DNA of 64,000 bases from Pedobacter suwonensis (lineage in GTDB: Bacteria; Bacteroidota; Bacteroidia; Sphingobacteriales; Sphingobacteriaceae): NCBI RefSeq assembly GCF_900111825.1, contig NZ_FOJM01000010.1, positions 176,023 through 240,022 of the forward strand, read 5' to 3'. Below the pieces are notes generated by a model. That model was not told the DNA's origin, ran no database searches, and worked only from the letters and a program-made list of their open reading frames with translations. Shown here piece by piece: positions 1 through 7,697 of the stretch (its first letter is position 1; each line of letters starts with the position of its first letter). A program made the position numbers and the translations under genes.

Positions 1-33
1 CAAAAAGATAGCGACATCCTTAATTAAAGCTTG

Positions 34-41
34 TAAATTTG
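34..41 (+). promoter_or_regulatory. -7 promoter box (TAAATTTG) of HxlR-family gene
   Basis: TAAATTTG matches the Bacteroidota -7 consensus TAnnTTTG. It ends one base before the first ATG (43) and four bases before a second ATG (46), so any transcript from it would start at or next to the start codon. No clear -33 TTG is visible at the right distance, so this is a moderate call. Confidence 0.45.
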
Positions 42-42
42 C

Positions 43-444
43 ATGATGGAACCAGGAAAAAAACACCGCAACAAAGAAACCTGTACGGCAAGTTTAAATG
101 CGGTAAAAGATGCCCTATATGTATTAAATGGGAAGTGGAAGTTTCCGTTAATTATCGCTTTGCAAGATGGCCCTAAGCGATTTAATGAAATACAGAAATC
201 GCTTGGAGAAATTACGCCCAAAATATTATCGAAGGAACTCAAAGACCTCGAGTTAAATGAGTTTCTGGTTCGAAAAGTATTTTCCACCACCCCCGTTACC
301 GTAACTTACGAGCTTACCCCCTATAGCGAATCGCTTGACCGGGTAATTAATGAGCTCAGAGAATGGGGCTTAAAACATCGCGAAAGGCTGGTTAAGAACA
401 GGAAAAACGAACATACCACTGCTGAAACACTGGTTTCCCTTTAA
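43..444 (+). CDS. HxlR-family winged-helix transcriptional regulator
   Basis: A 133-residue protein with the HxlR/MarR-like layout: an early cysteine (Cys16), the segment VLNGKWKFPLIIAL that opens the winged helix, then GPKRFNEIQKSL and the recognition-helix region ITPKILSKELKDLE. HxlR proteins are dimeric DNA-binding regulators, often sensing electrophiles or oxidants through the N-terminal cysteine; that role here is inferred. The start may be ATG 43 or ATG 46; the promoter-like box just upstream favours 46. It stands alone, with no obvious divergent target inside the window because the window begins 42 bases upstream. Confidence 0.85.
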   Translation: MMEPGKKHRNKETCTASLNAVKDALYVLNGKWKFPLIIALQDGPKRFNEIQKSLGEITPKILSKELKDLELNEFLVRKVFSTTPVTVTYELTPYSESLDRVINELREWGLKHRERLVKNRKNEHTTAETLVSL

Positions 445-513
445 ATGTAAACATGAACAATGATCTCCACCTATCGGCCTGAACAAGTAAAAAAGATAAT
501 GATAAAATTCAAC

Positions 514-521
514 TATCTTTG
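514..521 (+). promoter_or_regulatory. -7 promoter box (TATCTTTG) of basic-tail protein gene
   Basis: TATCTTTG is a perfect TAnnTTTG match. It overlaps an upstream in-frame TTG, which therefore cannot be the translation start; ATG 537, 15 bases downstream, is. The predicted leader is only about ten bases. Confidence 0.55.
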
Positions 522-536
522 TACAAAATAAAATCC

Positions 537-1007
537 ATGGCGGTATTACATAAAAAAGAAGAAAAAATCCAGGCAGTGCTAGGTAGGTTGCCTAAAAAAT
601 ATACAGACGAACAATTTGTAGAAATGTTTATTAAACTCTACTCTAAAGACTGGGGAAAAATTAAATCAGCTTATATTAAGCAATCTCAGGATAAAGAACC
701 GGGAACCATCATCAATATGCCTAAACCAGAGGTGTATTTAAGACAGGTCCTCGCTAACTATCTGAAACAAGATCACACGTCTGAAGCAGTAGAGGCTAAA
801 GAAGAACCTGTTGCTGAGGCACCTGCAACTGAACTGAAAAAAGCAAAAACTCCGGCTAAGAAGAAAGCAGAAGCAACTGAAGAATTAACGGTAGAAGTTA
901 AAAAAGCTAAAGCGCCTGCAAAGAAAAAAGCTGAGGTTACAGAAGAAATTCCAGTAGCAGAAAAGAAAACAAAAGCAGCAGCAAAAAAGCCTGCAACAAA
1001 AAAATAA
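537..1007 (+). CDS. small protein with histone-H1-like Lys/Ala/Pro tail
   Basis: A 156-residue protein in two parts. Residues 1 to about 75 form a predicted compact, helical head (KYTDEQFVEMFIKLYSKDWG). The rest is low-complexity, with three spaced copies of a KKAKxPAKKKAE-type motif alternating with acidic stretches, as in histone H1 tails and bacterial H1-like proteins. A nucleic-acid-binding or chromosome-organising role is a reasonable inference but is not shown by any catalytic motif. ATG 537 is chosen over an in-frame TTG at 519 because a -7 promoter box covers that TTG. A strong terminator follows, so it is a single-gene unit. Confidence 0.7.
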   Translation: MAVLHKKEEKIQAVLGRLPKKYTDEQFVEMFIKLYSKDWGKIKSAYIKQSQDKEPGTIINMPKPEVYLRQVLANYLKQDHTSEAVEAKEEPVAEAPATELKKAKTPAKKKAEATEELTVEVKKAKAPAKKKAEVTEEIPVAEKKTKAAAKKPATKK

Positions 1008-1079
1008 AAAATATTTTACCTCATATACAATAAATCACCTTTTTGGCTGTTTATATATCTGAGAGCGTTAATTTAGATG

Positions 1080-1118
1080 ACGGGGATAGGTCGGTATGAT
1101 TTATCCCCGTTTTTTTTG
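1080..1118 (+). terminator. rho-independent terminator of the basic-tail gene
   Basis: A 9-bp stem (ACGGGGATA paired with TATCCCCGT, 1080-1088 with 1102-1110) with a 13-nt loop is followed by eight T residues. Confidence 0.85.
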
Positions 1119-1142
1119 GCTTTTTTCCATATCTATTTTTCA

Positions 1143-1175
1143 TTGTCATGCTGGAGCCGTGCGAAGCATCTTTCA
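1143..1175. repeat. intergenic repeat fragment (TCATGCTGGAGCCGTGCGAAGCATCT type)
   Basis: The segment resembles the widespread Bacteroidota intergenic element whose members read roughly GTCATGCTGA...GAAGCATCT. The ends GATGCTT/AAGCATC are the hairpin-forming part. It is a single copy in this window, so the family assignment rests on general familiarity, not on an internal match. Confidence 0.35.
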
Positions 1176-1248
1176 TTTTAGTATATACCTTCCTTCGTTT
1201 TTACCTATCCAGAAGTTTTACATCCAATTGTAAACTTTAGCTATTTAA

Positions 1249-1280
1249 TTGGTATATCGGAAAAAGTCGATATACATTTG
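1249..1280 (+). promoter_or_regulatory. promoter of arsR-OYE operon (TTG-N21-TACATTTG)
   Basis: TTG at 1249-1251 and TACATTTG at 1273-1280 are separated by 21 bases, matching the Bacteroidota -33/-7 architecture. The start codon ATG 1285 follows the box by four bases, so the transcript should begin at or beside the ATG. Confidence 0.65.
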
Positions 1281-1284
1281 CAAC

Positions 1285-1587
1285 ATGGATCAAGTAGAAA
1301 TATTTAAAGCCCTTTCCAATAAAACACGTTTACAGATTTTAACCTGGTTAAAAGCACCGGAGTTACATTTTCCGGAACAGCCAAATGCCGATTTTGAAAA
1401 TGTTGGTGTTTGCGTTGGTCAGATCCAGATGAAAAGCGGCCTGTCGCAAAGCACCATTTCAGAATACCTGTCCATCTTACAGCGTGCTGATTTAATCAGT
1501 TCTACACGACTGGGCCAATGGACTTATTACAAACGCAATAAAGAAGGCTTAAAAAAATTAAGCGATATCATTAATACCGAAATATAA
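1285..1587 (+). CDS. ArsR-family winged-helix regulator
   Basis: A 100-residue ArsR/SmtB-type regulator. The N-terminus VEIFKALSNKTRLQILTWL is the typical ArsR opening helix pair, and KSGLSQSTISEYLSILQRADLI is the helix-turn-helix, followed by the wing TRLGQWTYYKRN. There is no CxC metal-binding motif in the recognition helix, so it probably responds to something other than arsenic or cadmium; cysteine occurs only in the NVGVCVGQ segment. An in-frame TTG at 1249 is rejected as the start because it is the -33 element. It lies 11 bases upstream of an old-yellow-enzyme gene and probably regulates it. Confidence 0.9.
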   Translation: MDQVEIFKALSNKTRLQILTWLKAPELHFPEQPNADFENVGVCVGQIQMKSGLSQSTISEYLSILQRADLISSTRLGQWTYYKRNKEGLKKLSDIINTEI

Positions 1588-1598
1588 TTTAAAAATAT

Positions 1599-2699
1599 AT
1601 GAACACAGATAGTTTATTCAGGCCATTTAGCCTTAAAACTTTGAATATCAAAAATAGAATTGTAATGGCACCTATGACGAGATCATTCTCTCCGGGCGGA
1701 GTGCCAACACCTGAGGTTGCTACTTATTATGCAAAAAGAGCGGCCGGAGAAGTAGGCTTAATTTTGTCTGAAGGAACGGTAATTAACCGTCCATCTTCTT
1801 CTGCGGACCCAAACATTCCACATTTTTATGGTACAGAAGCTTTAGCAGGATGGCAACAGGTGATTAATGAAGTTCACCAGGCCGGCGGGCAAATGGGTCC
1901 ACAAATCTGGCACCAGGGAATTATGGAAAACCATGCATCAGGCTGGTTGCCCGATGCACCTTTTGAAGGCCCTTCAGGTTTTAACAAACCGGGTTTTGAA
2001 AATGGTGTACCGATGACGGATGCAGCTATTGCCGATACCATTGCTGCTTTTGGTCAGGCCGCAGCTGATGCCAAGACTTTAGGTTTTGACACAGTTGAAA
2101 TACATGGCGCACACCAATATCTGATTGATCAGTTTTTTTGGGATGCTACCAATAACCGAACCGACATTTATGGAGGAAAAACCTTAGCAGAGCGTACCCG
2201 TTTTGCCGTTGAAGTAATTAAGGAAGTACGTAAAAGGGTTGGCGAAGATTTCGCTTTGATTATCCGTTTATCGCAATTTAAACCCGCTGCTTACGATTTT
2301 AAATTGGCTAAAAACGAGCAGGAAATGGAAGAATGGTTAACCCCACTCGCAGAAGCCGGAATTGATATTTTCCATTGTTCGCAACGCCGTTTCTGGGAAC
2401 CGGAGTTTGAAGGTTCTGACCTGAATTTTGCCGGATGGGCGAAAAAAGTAACAGGTAAGGCCACCATTTCAGTAGGTTCAGTTGGGTTAGACGGTGATTT
2501 TTTTGGTGCTTTTGCGGGACAAAGTTCGCAGCCTAGTTCGCTAGATGAATTGGCGCGCAGAATGGACCGTGGCGATTTTGATTTAGTAGCAGTTGGACGT
2601 CCGTTGTTAGCAGACCCTAATTGGGTTGAAAAAATTAAACATAACCGCTTGGATGAATTGAAAGGCTTCAGCAAAGAAGCTTTGATGCAACTGGTATAA
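1599..2699 (+). CDS. old yellow enzyme family alkene reductase (NADH:flavin oxidoreductase)
   Basis: A 366-residue FMN-dependent TIM-barrel enzyme of the OYE family, which reduces activated C=C bonds of enals, enones, maleimides or nitro-olefins with NAD(P)H. Visible signatures are MAPMTR (residues 23-28, Thr27 near the flavin), the active-site WHQG region, and EIHGAHQYLIDQF with His169, His172 and the proton-donor Tyr174. The phosphate-binding end is VAVGRPLLADP. It is co-transcribed with the ArsR-family gene 11 bases upstream and closed by a terminator, which suggests an inducible detoxification operon. It is closer to the NemA-like class than to YqjM, because it has Thr rather than Cys after MAPM. 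Confidence 0.92.
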   Translation: MNTDSLFRPFSLKTLNIKNRIVMAPMTRSFSPGGVPTPEVATYYAKRAAGEVGLILSEGTVINRPSSSADPNIPHFYGTEALAGWQQVINEVHQAGGQMGPQIWHQGIMENHASGWLPDAPFEGPSGFNKPGFENGVPMTDAAIADTIAAFGQAAADAKTLGFDTVEIHGAHQYLIDQFFWDATNNRTDIYGGKTLAERTRFAVEVIKEVRKRVGEDFALIIRLSQFKPAAYDFKLAKNEQEMEEWLTPLAEAGIDIFHCSQRRFWEPEFEGSDLNFAGWAKKVTGKATISVGSVGLDGDFFGAFAGQSSQPSSLDELARRMDRGDFDLVAVGRPLLADPNWVEKIKHNRLDELKGFSKEALMQLV

Positions 2700-2723
2700 G
2701 AACTATATTTTCTCTTTAAGTTT

Positions 2724-2753
2724 AAAAGCATCTCAAAAGGGATGCTTTTTTTT
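2724..2753 (+). terminator. rho-independent terminator of arsR-OYE operon
   Basis: AAAAGCATC and GATGCTTTT (2724-2732 with 2741-2749) pair around an 8-nt loop, with T residues running to 2753. Confidence 0.85.
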
Positions 2754-2762
2754 GTTTCTGGT

Positions 2763-3215
2763 TGTGTCAGATGTTACCATCTGACACACCTCTCAAATAT
2801 TAATTGTGGAGTTGCTCTCTTTCTAATTTCTTAATACCTTTTTTAGCCAGTCAAATGGTAACATCTAACTTCAAATAAAATTTTTTTTTGCTACGGAAAT
2901 ACTGAAGCACGGAATCTTTTTGGATAATTATGAAAGCAATACCTGTAATGCTTCGGTTGCTCCAGCCCCGCCCTTTGCTTAATCCGACTGAAAATTGGGA
3001 TAACGCTGTTGGCCGGGTTTATTTAACTTCTGATAGCAGCAATGCCGTAGCCATCTAAACCCGATCGAAGCGGGATGCCAATTCCTTCCAATTGGCGAAA
3101 GCGGGAGCGGGACCACAATTGCCTAAAAGCCTCTGTTACTGCTTTCCAAATAAAATTAAACGACCAAACTTTGTCACCTCAATCAATTCTGTGAGGTCAA
3201 ATGTTTACATCTGAC
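2763..3215. repeat. non-coding segment bracketed by related GTCAGATG palindromes
   Basis: This 450-base stretch contains no convincing gene. At 2763-2788 there is a perfect 11-bp inverted repeat, TGTGTCAGATG/CATCTGACACA, with loop TTAC. Degenerate relatives lie at 2850-2869 (GTCAAATG, GTAA, CATCTAAC) and 3196-3215 (GTCAAATG, TTTA, CATCTGAC). Between them are GC-rich fragments including paired CCAATT/AATTGG (about 3080-3095). The layout suggests layered, decayed interspersed repeats rather than regulation of a neighbour. Confidence 0.55.
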
Positions 3216-3289
3216 ACGTATACAATCTTTATTTCAATTCTTTCGAGAATGCACATCACTAAATGCCGTTTTTATAGATTTAGCTTCGC

Positions 3290-3340
3290 TGAGCCTTCGG
3301 GTTCTCGATTCCGTTGCAGTTCACTCGAAATGACGTGACA
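3290..3340. repeat. intergenic repeat fragment (TTCTCGATTCCGTTGCAG...CGAAATGACG)
   Basis: The sequence ending in CACTCGAAATGACG is shared in form with the element at 17640-17702 (TTTCTCGACTGCGTTGCACTCCGCTCGAAATGACG). It therefore belongs to a dispersed family present at least twice in this window. Confidence 0.5.
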
Positions 3341-3407
3341 AATAGAATTTCAATTTAAATCCCAGTCTTTTTCCATAAATTCACGTCATCAAAAAATTGA
3401 TTGTCCC

Positions 3408-4298
3408 ATGTCGAACATTAAACTCATTATCGAAGAAAGACCTGCAAATATTGGCAATTTCATGGTTGGCAGACTCCTCCCTTTCCGTGAAAAACGTATG
3501 GTTGGGCCATTTTCATTTATTGATCATATGGGGCCTGCCGCAATGAGCGATCATGAAAACCTTGATGTTCCACCCCATCCGCATATCGGTTTATCTACCC
3601 TAACTTTCTTGTTCGAAGGCGAGATTACGCACAAAGACAGTTTAGGATCGGATATTGTGATTAAGCCTGGACAGGTAAACTGGATGACTTCCGGAAGTGG
3701 TATTGTACATTCAGAAAGAACCCCTGAATACCTTAGGCATACGGATAAAATGCTTCATGGCCTGCAGATCTGGGTAGCTTTACCAAAAGCTTTAGAACAG
3801 ATGGAACCCGAATTTTTCCATGTGGAAGAGGCGGATATTCCGGGCTGGACCCAAGATGGCGTCCATTTTAAATTGATTGCCGGGGAGGCGTTTGGTTATA
3901 AATCTCCGGTACCGGTATACAGCCCTTTATATTTTTTAGAGTTAAAGAGTACTAACCGCCAGAAAGTAAATATTGGCGACTATCTTTTCGGCGAAAGTGC
4001 CCTCTATATTTTAGAAGGCGCAATAGAAAGTGACGGACATATTTTCGAACCCCGCCAGATTCTAATTGCCAACGATGCCAGACTCTGTGAATTTACCATG
4101 CACGCAAATACCACGGTTTACATTTTCGGAGGTGAACCTTTTCCTGAAGAACGTTTTATTTACTGGAACTTTGTAGCCTCTGATAGGGAATTAATTGAAA
4201 AAGCAAAAATAAAATGGCTGGAACAAACCTTTAAACCCGTACCTGGAGAAACCGATTTTGTGCCTTTACCAGATCCCATCCGCAATATTAAACACTAA
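3408..4298 (+). CDS. pirin family protein (bicupin)
   Basis: A 296-residue pirin. The metal site expected for the family is present: His57 and His59 in PPHPHIGLST, then His101 and Glu103 in SGIVHSERTP. Bacterial pirins bind Fe and some act as quercetin 2,3-dioxygenases; the physiological substrate here cannot be read from sequence. The C-terminal cupin (about residues 170-290) is intact and length is normal for the family. Its stop codon overlaps the stop of the convergent minus-strand gene by four bases (4295-4298), leaving no room for a terminator between them. Confidence 0.92.
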   Translation: MSNIKLIIEERPANIGNFMVGRLLPFREKRMVGPFSFIDHMGPAAMSDHENLDVPPHPHIGLSTLTFLFEGEITHKDSLGSDIVIKPGQVNWMTSGSGIVHSERTPEYLRHTDKMLHGLQIWVALPKALEQMEPEFFHVEEADIPGWTQDGVHFKLIAGEAFGYKSPVPVYSPLYFLELKSTNRQKVNIGDYLFGESALYILEGAIESDGHIFEPRQILIANDARLCEFTMHANTTVYIFGGEPFPEERFIYWNFVASDRELIEKAKIKWLEQTFKPVPGETDFVPLPDPIRNIKH

Positions 4299-5470
4299 TT
4301 CCTCCTAAACAGATTCATATTTACAGAAATAGCCACGCCTGTTGACGATAACCTGCTATTGCCATAACCGATATCGGTTAACGGAATTTTCATAAAAGGT
4401 TTAGCGCTAATGCTTAAATTATGATTGATTTTGTGCTGAAACTCTATACCAACATTGGCTATACCTAAATAATGCTGGTTCGCATTTTTTACTTCGAAAT
4501 TTTGCGGACCCTGATAAGTGCCGTTGTACGAAAAGCTATATTTTTCTTTTAACATTAAATAACTCGATAAACCTGTACTTACAGAAATAGAATTACGGCG
4601 GTTATCAAAAACTTTGTAATTTAAATTGATCGGGATATCCAATACGTCACAATTGGCATGGATGTTTGATGGTTTTATGCTGAATACATAGTTTGTGTTG
4701 GGCTTGTATAAACTAAAATCCGAACCGTAAATTTTCTTTGCGTAAGATGCCCCTGTAGTAACACTCAGTTTTTTTGTTAGGATAACGGTCGCTTCTATGC
4801 CCAAGCCTCCACTTAAGCTACTTTGCCCTGATTTTTGTACGCTGGTTAAATCGGGCGCAGCCAGAATACTTAATATCAATCGCGGTTTCTTCTTAAAAAC
4901 AGGATCTTGAATTTTTGCCACCCTACCCTGAGCAGGCTCAAACACCAGGTTTTGTTGTTCAAATGCTATTGGTTCGCGCTCAGTATTTATTTTCGGTTTA
5001 TAAATTACATCAACTAATTGGTTACTGTTATCACTGCCGGTTTCCATAGCTTTTAGTGAAGTGGACCGTGTTTCAGCGCCCTTTTGCACATTAATGGCTT
5101 TTTCTGTATTATGATGGCCAGCCAATAAACTTCCTTGTCCATTTCCGGCAGAACCATTTTCATCTGCTGGCTTTTTAATCAGCTCTTCTTTATCATTTAA
5201 AGGCTTACCGGCATTATTGTTTTTTTCTATCTTGGTTTTAACCTGTCTGTTTTTGGCCTGATCAGCATCGGGTTTAACCAACAAATACACCACCAGCAAC
5301 ATGGCAGCTATCCCGGCTACGGCAGTTAGCCATATTATCGGTACTGTTCTCCTTTTTGGTGATGGATGCAACCTTTCCTCCAGATTATCCCAATCTAAAT
5401 CATTAAAAGGAAGGTCGGGATTTTCCAATCCATCCTTAAATAATTTATCTATATCTTTTCCCTCTTTCAT
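4295..5470 (-). CDS. membrane-anchored outer-membrane beta-barrel-like protein coupled to ECF sigma factor
   Basis: A 391-residue protein of three parts. It has a charged cytoplasmic N-terminus with the motif DLDWDNLEERLHP and one transmembrane helix (about residues 45-65, IIWLTAVAGIAAMLLVVYLL). A long polar linker leads to a C-terminal porin-like beta-barrel domain (about 190-391, PF13568-like) ending in Asn. The N-terminal part looks like a short anti-sigma anchor. Start and sigma-factor stop overlap as ATGA (5467-5470), so the two are translationally coupled. An inner-membrane anchor on a barrel domain is topologically odd. A role in sigma control is inferred from the gene arrangement and not proven. 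Confidence 0.75.
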   Translation of the reverse strand: MKEGKDIDKLFKDGLENPDLPFNDLDWDNLEERLHPSPKRRTVPIIWLTAVAGIAAMLLVVYLLVKPDADQAKNRQVKTKIEKNNNAGKPLNDKEELIKKPADENGSAGNGQGSLLAGHHNTEKAINVQKGAETRSTSLKAMETGSDNSNQLVDVIYKPKINTEREPIAFEQQNLVFEPAQGRVAKIQDPVFKKKPRLILSILAAPDLTSVQKSGQSSLSGGLGIEATVILTKKLSVTTGASYAKKIYGSDFSLYKPNTNYVFSIKPSNIHANCDVLDIPINLNYKVFDNRRNSISVSTGLSSYLMLKEKYSFSYNGTYQGPQNFEVKNANQHYLGIANVGIEFQHKINHNLSISAKPFMKIPLTDIGYGNSRLSSTGVAISVNMNLFRRN

Positions 5471-6114
5471 TGCATATTTGTATTTAACCTTACCTGTAAA
5501 AGGTTCCTGTCTACCTCCGAACTTCTCACTTGGTAAGTGTTCGTCTCCGTAGCTTTTAACATTTCCTGTAGTTTTTGCCTTGCCTTAAACAGGTTAGATT
5601 TTGATGTACCTACCGATATTCCCAACATTTCGGCAATTTCTTCATGCGTATAGCCGTCTATAGCAAAGAGGTTAAATACGGTACGGTAGCCTGGACTCAG
5701 TTCTTGCACCAGCGCCAATAAATCCTGATATGCCAGCTTATCATATATAGAACTTACCTCCGCTACATATTCATGATCGGTAACATCTAAGTGATCTGCA
5801 AATTTAAGATTGGCACGATAGTAATCGATAGCAGTATTGGTTATAATGCGCCCAAGCCAGGGCAAAAAAGCTTTGGTAGGTTCGTATTTGGCAATGTTCT
5901 TAAACGCTTTAAAAAAACCATCGTTCAAAATTCCCACAGCATCTAACCGATCATTTGCATAACGCAAACAGATACCCATAGCAAAGCTGTAGAAATGTTG
6001 ATATAGCGCTTTCTGACTATCTCTTTCATTTCTAATGCAGCCTTGAATATACTTTTGTATAAGAATATCTTCTTTGTCGCGCTTAGCGGTCACAATTCTC
6101 CTTTCAAAACACAT
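5467..6114 (-). CDS. RNA polymerase sigma-70 factor, ECF subfamily
   Basis: An ECF sigma factor of about 215 residues. Region 2 (YQHFYSFAMGICLRYANDRLDAVGILNDGFFKAF, then RIITNTAIDYYR) and region 4 with its helix-turn-helix (LSPGYRTVFNLFAIDGYTHEEIAEMLGISVGTSKSNLFKARQKL) are both complete. The start is uncertain: ATG 6114 is used here. A GTG at 6093 is preceded by AAAGGAG at a good distance, which is rare enough in this phylum to deserve weight. The downstream gene overlaps by four bases and encodes a membrane-anchored partner, a common Bacteroidota sigma/anti-sigma-like pairing. Confidence 0.92.
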   Translation of the reverse strand: MCFERRIVTAKRDKEDILIQKYIQGCIRNERDSQKALYQHFYSFAMGICLRYANDRLDAVGILNDGFFKAFKNIAKYEPTKAFLPWLGRIITNTAIDYYRANLKFADHLDVTDHEYVAEVSSIYDKLAYQDLLALVQELSPGYRTVFNLFAIDGYTHEEIAEMLGISVGTSKSNLFKARQKLQEMLKATETNTYQVRSSEVDRNLLQVRLNTNMQ

Positions 6115-6283
6115 TACGATCAGGAGCAACGAAAGGTTGCTTCAAAATCAATCCTTTTTTTAAATATCTGTTATTATTCATTTTGGCTTAAAAACCTTCG
6201 TTATGGAAGCAACCATTTAAAACCTGTGGGCGTAATAGCGGCATATCAATTTTTATTAAAGTTAAAACTTAAAACAAAATCTT

Positions 6284-7153
6284 ATGCTAATCTACTTAAA
6301 AAGAAATCTATTGGCTGTACTTTGTATAGCTGTAGTACTTACTGCCTGCAAAAAAAGCAATTCAGATGAGCCAACAACTCCGCCAAACAATAACAATAAA
6401 GGAATCCAATTGGCAAGCGATGCCAAATTCGGCACTGTATTAACGAATAAAGACGGTAAAACCTTATATTTTTTTGCTAATGATGCCGCAGGAGTACCTA
6501 CTTGTACAAATGGTTGTGAAACCAACTGGCCACTTTATTACAGTGCCGATGCCAGTACAGATTTAAACCTGAATAAGGCAGAAGTAGGTGAGGTTACCCG
6601 TACAGATGGGCGTAAACAAAGTACTTACCGTGGTTACCCACTTTATTATTTTTCCGGCGATGCTGCTAAAGGAGACATTAAAGGCGACGGCGTTGGCGGG
6701 ATCTGGTTTGTGGCAAAACCTGATTATTCGTTGATGTTGGCCAATGCACAACTGGTAGGGGCTGATACCAAAACCTATACAAGTACTTATGTGGAGGGAA
6801 CTGGACTCACCAAATACCTTACTGATGCATTTGGCAGAACACTTTACGCCTTTGCTCCCGATAAAAACGGATTAAATACTTATACAAAAGGCACAACACA
6901 AGAAGGAATCTGGCCGGTTTACACTTCTGAAATACAGAATGTTCCATCTGTAATGGCAAAAACAGACCTGGGTGTAATCACAGTAGCCAGCGTGAATAAA
7001 AAACAACTTACCTACAAAGGATGGCCATTGTATTATTTTGCATCCGATACCAAAAGAGGCGATAATAAAGGAATTACTGTCCCGGGATCGGCAGCTCCGG
7101 GATCAGTTTGGCCTTATGTTTCAACCACAACCTCGGTTGCTCCGGCACAATAA
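6284..7153 (+). CDS. lipoprotein with two secreted COG4315-type repeats
   Basis: A 289-residue lipoprotein: signal peptide with lipobox LTAC (Cys21), then a serine/proline/asparagine linker. Two copies of the secreted repeat of unknown function (PF03640-like) follow, each with a DxxGKTLYxFA-type start, a NWPLYY or IWPVYT segment, and a YKGWPLYYFxxD end. The conserved Cys pair CTNGC occurs only in the first copy. The family is found on the surface of many bacteria without a known reaction. It is transcribed away from the ECF sigma gene and could be a target of that sigma factor; this is inference from position only. Confidence 0.85.
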   Translation: MLIYLKRNLLAVLCIAVVLTACKKSNSDEPTTPPNNNNKGIQLASDAKFGTVLTNKDGKTLYFFANDAAGVPTCTNGCETNWPLYYSADASTDLNLNKAEVGEVTRTDGRKQSTYRGYPLYYFSGDAAKGDIKGDGVGGIWFVAKPDYSLMLANAQLVGADTKTYTSTYVEGTGLTKYLTDAFGRTLYAFAPDKNGLNTYTKGTTQEGIWPVYTSEIQNVPSVMAKTDLGVITVASVNKKQLTYKGWPLYYFASDTKRGDNKGITVPGSAAPGSVWPYVSTTTSVAPAQ

Positions 7154-7179
7154 AATATTTGGGGTTGGGCAAATAGAAT

Positions 7180-7209
7180 GGTCGGCTGTGTTTTTACAGC
7201 CGGCCTTTT
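7180..7209. terminator. rho-independent terminator between lipoprotein and HIT gene
   Basis: GGTCGGCTGT pairs with ACAGCCGGCC (7180-7189 with 7196-7205) around GTTTTT, followed by TTTT. It lies at the junction of two convergent genes. Confidence 0.8.
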
Positions 7210-7606
7210 ATACCTCTAGTAAGGCTTGTTTAATTTTTTCAGCTGCGTCAGCCAATTCCTCATTGCTTGGCTTTAACTTTTCTTTGCTGAAATTCATATC
7301 GCTTACATTATTCATCGGGATTAAATGAATATGTGCGTGCGGCACTTCCAATCCGATGACCGAAACGCCTACTTTTTTGCATGGAAAAGCTATTTTTACA
7401 CCTTTTGCTACAATTTTAGCAAACATCCACAAGCCAACATACAAGTCTTCCTCCATATCGAAGAGGTAGTCTACTTCAATTTTTGGGATAACCAGCACAT
7501 GGCCAGCAGTTAATGGCGAAACATCTAAAAATGCTAAATATTCTACAGTTTCAGCAACAACATGAGCAGGAATTTCGCCTGCAACGATTTTAGAGAAGAT
7601 AGTCAT
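7208..7606 (-). CDS. HIT family hydrolase (histidine triad)
   Basis: A 132-residue Hint-type HIT protein. It has the opening SKIVAGEIPAHVV, the strand AGHVLVIPK and the catalytic triad HAHIH (His90, His92, His94) followed by LIPM. The family hydrolyses nucleotide phosphoramidates and adenylates. Only the C-terminal 25 residues (NEELADAAEKIKQALLEV) are less conserved. It lies downstream of greA on the same strand with a 91-base gap holding a hairpin, and the two may be co-transcribed. Confidence 0.93.
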   Translation of the reverse strand: MTIFSKIVAGEIPAHVVAETVEYLAFLDVSPLTAGHVLVIPKIEVDYLFDMEEDLYVGLWMFAKIVAKGVKIAFPCKKVGVSVIGLEVPHAHIHLIPMNNVSDMNFSKEKLKPSNEELADAAEKIKQALLEV

Positions 7607-7654
7607 AACGTGGAAGGTTAAAAGGTGGAAAGAGCTGGGCGGTTAAGGTAAGTG

Positions 7655-7687
7655 TTTGGCGGTAAGCGACTAACGCTTATCGCCAAA
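7655..7687. repeat. hairpin in greA-HIT intergenic gap
   Basis: TTTGGCGGTAAGCG and CGCTTATCGCCAAA pair with one G/T mismatch around ACTAA. There is no T tract on the minus strand, so it is more likely a repeat element or an mRNA-processing hairpin than a terminator. Confidence 0.5.
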
Positions 7688-7697
7688 TGTTATCCGC

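Noticed and set aside
2291..2731. Long open frame opposite the old-yellow-enzyme gene
   Set aside because: It is a shadow of the coding strand with no family features; the plus-strand gene has all catalytic motifs.
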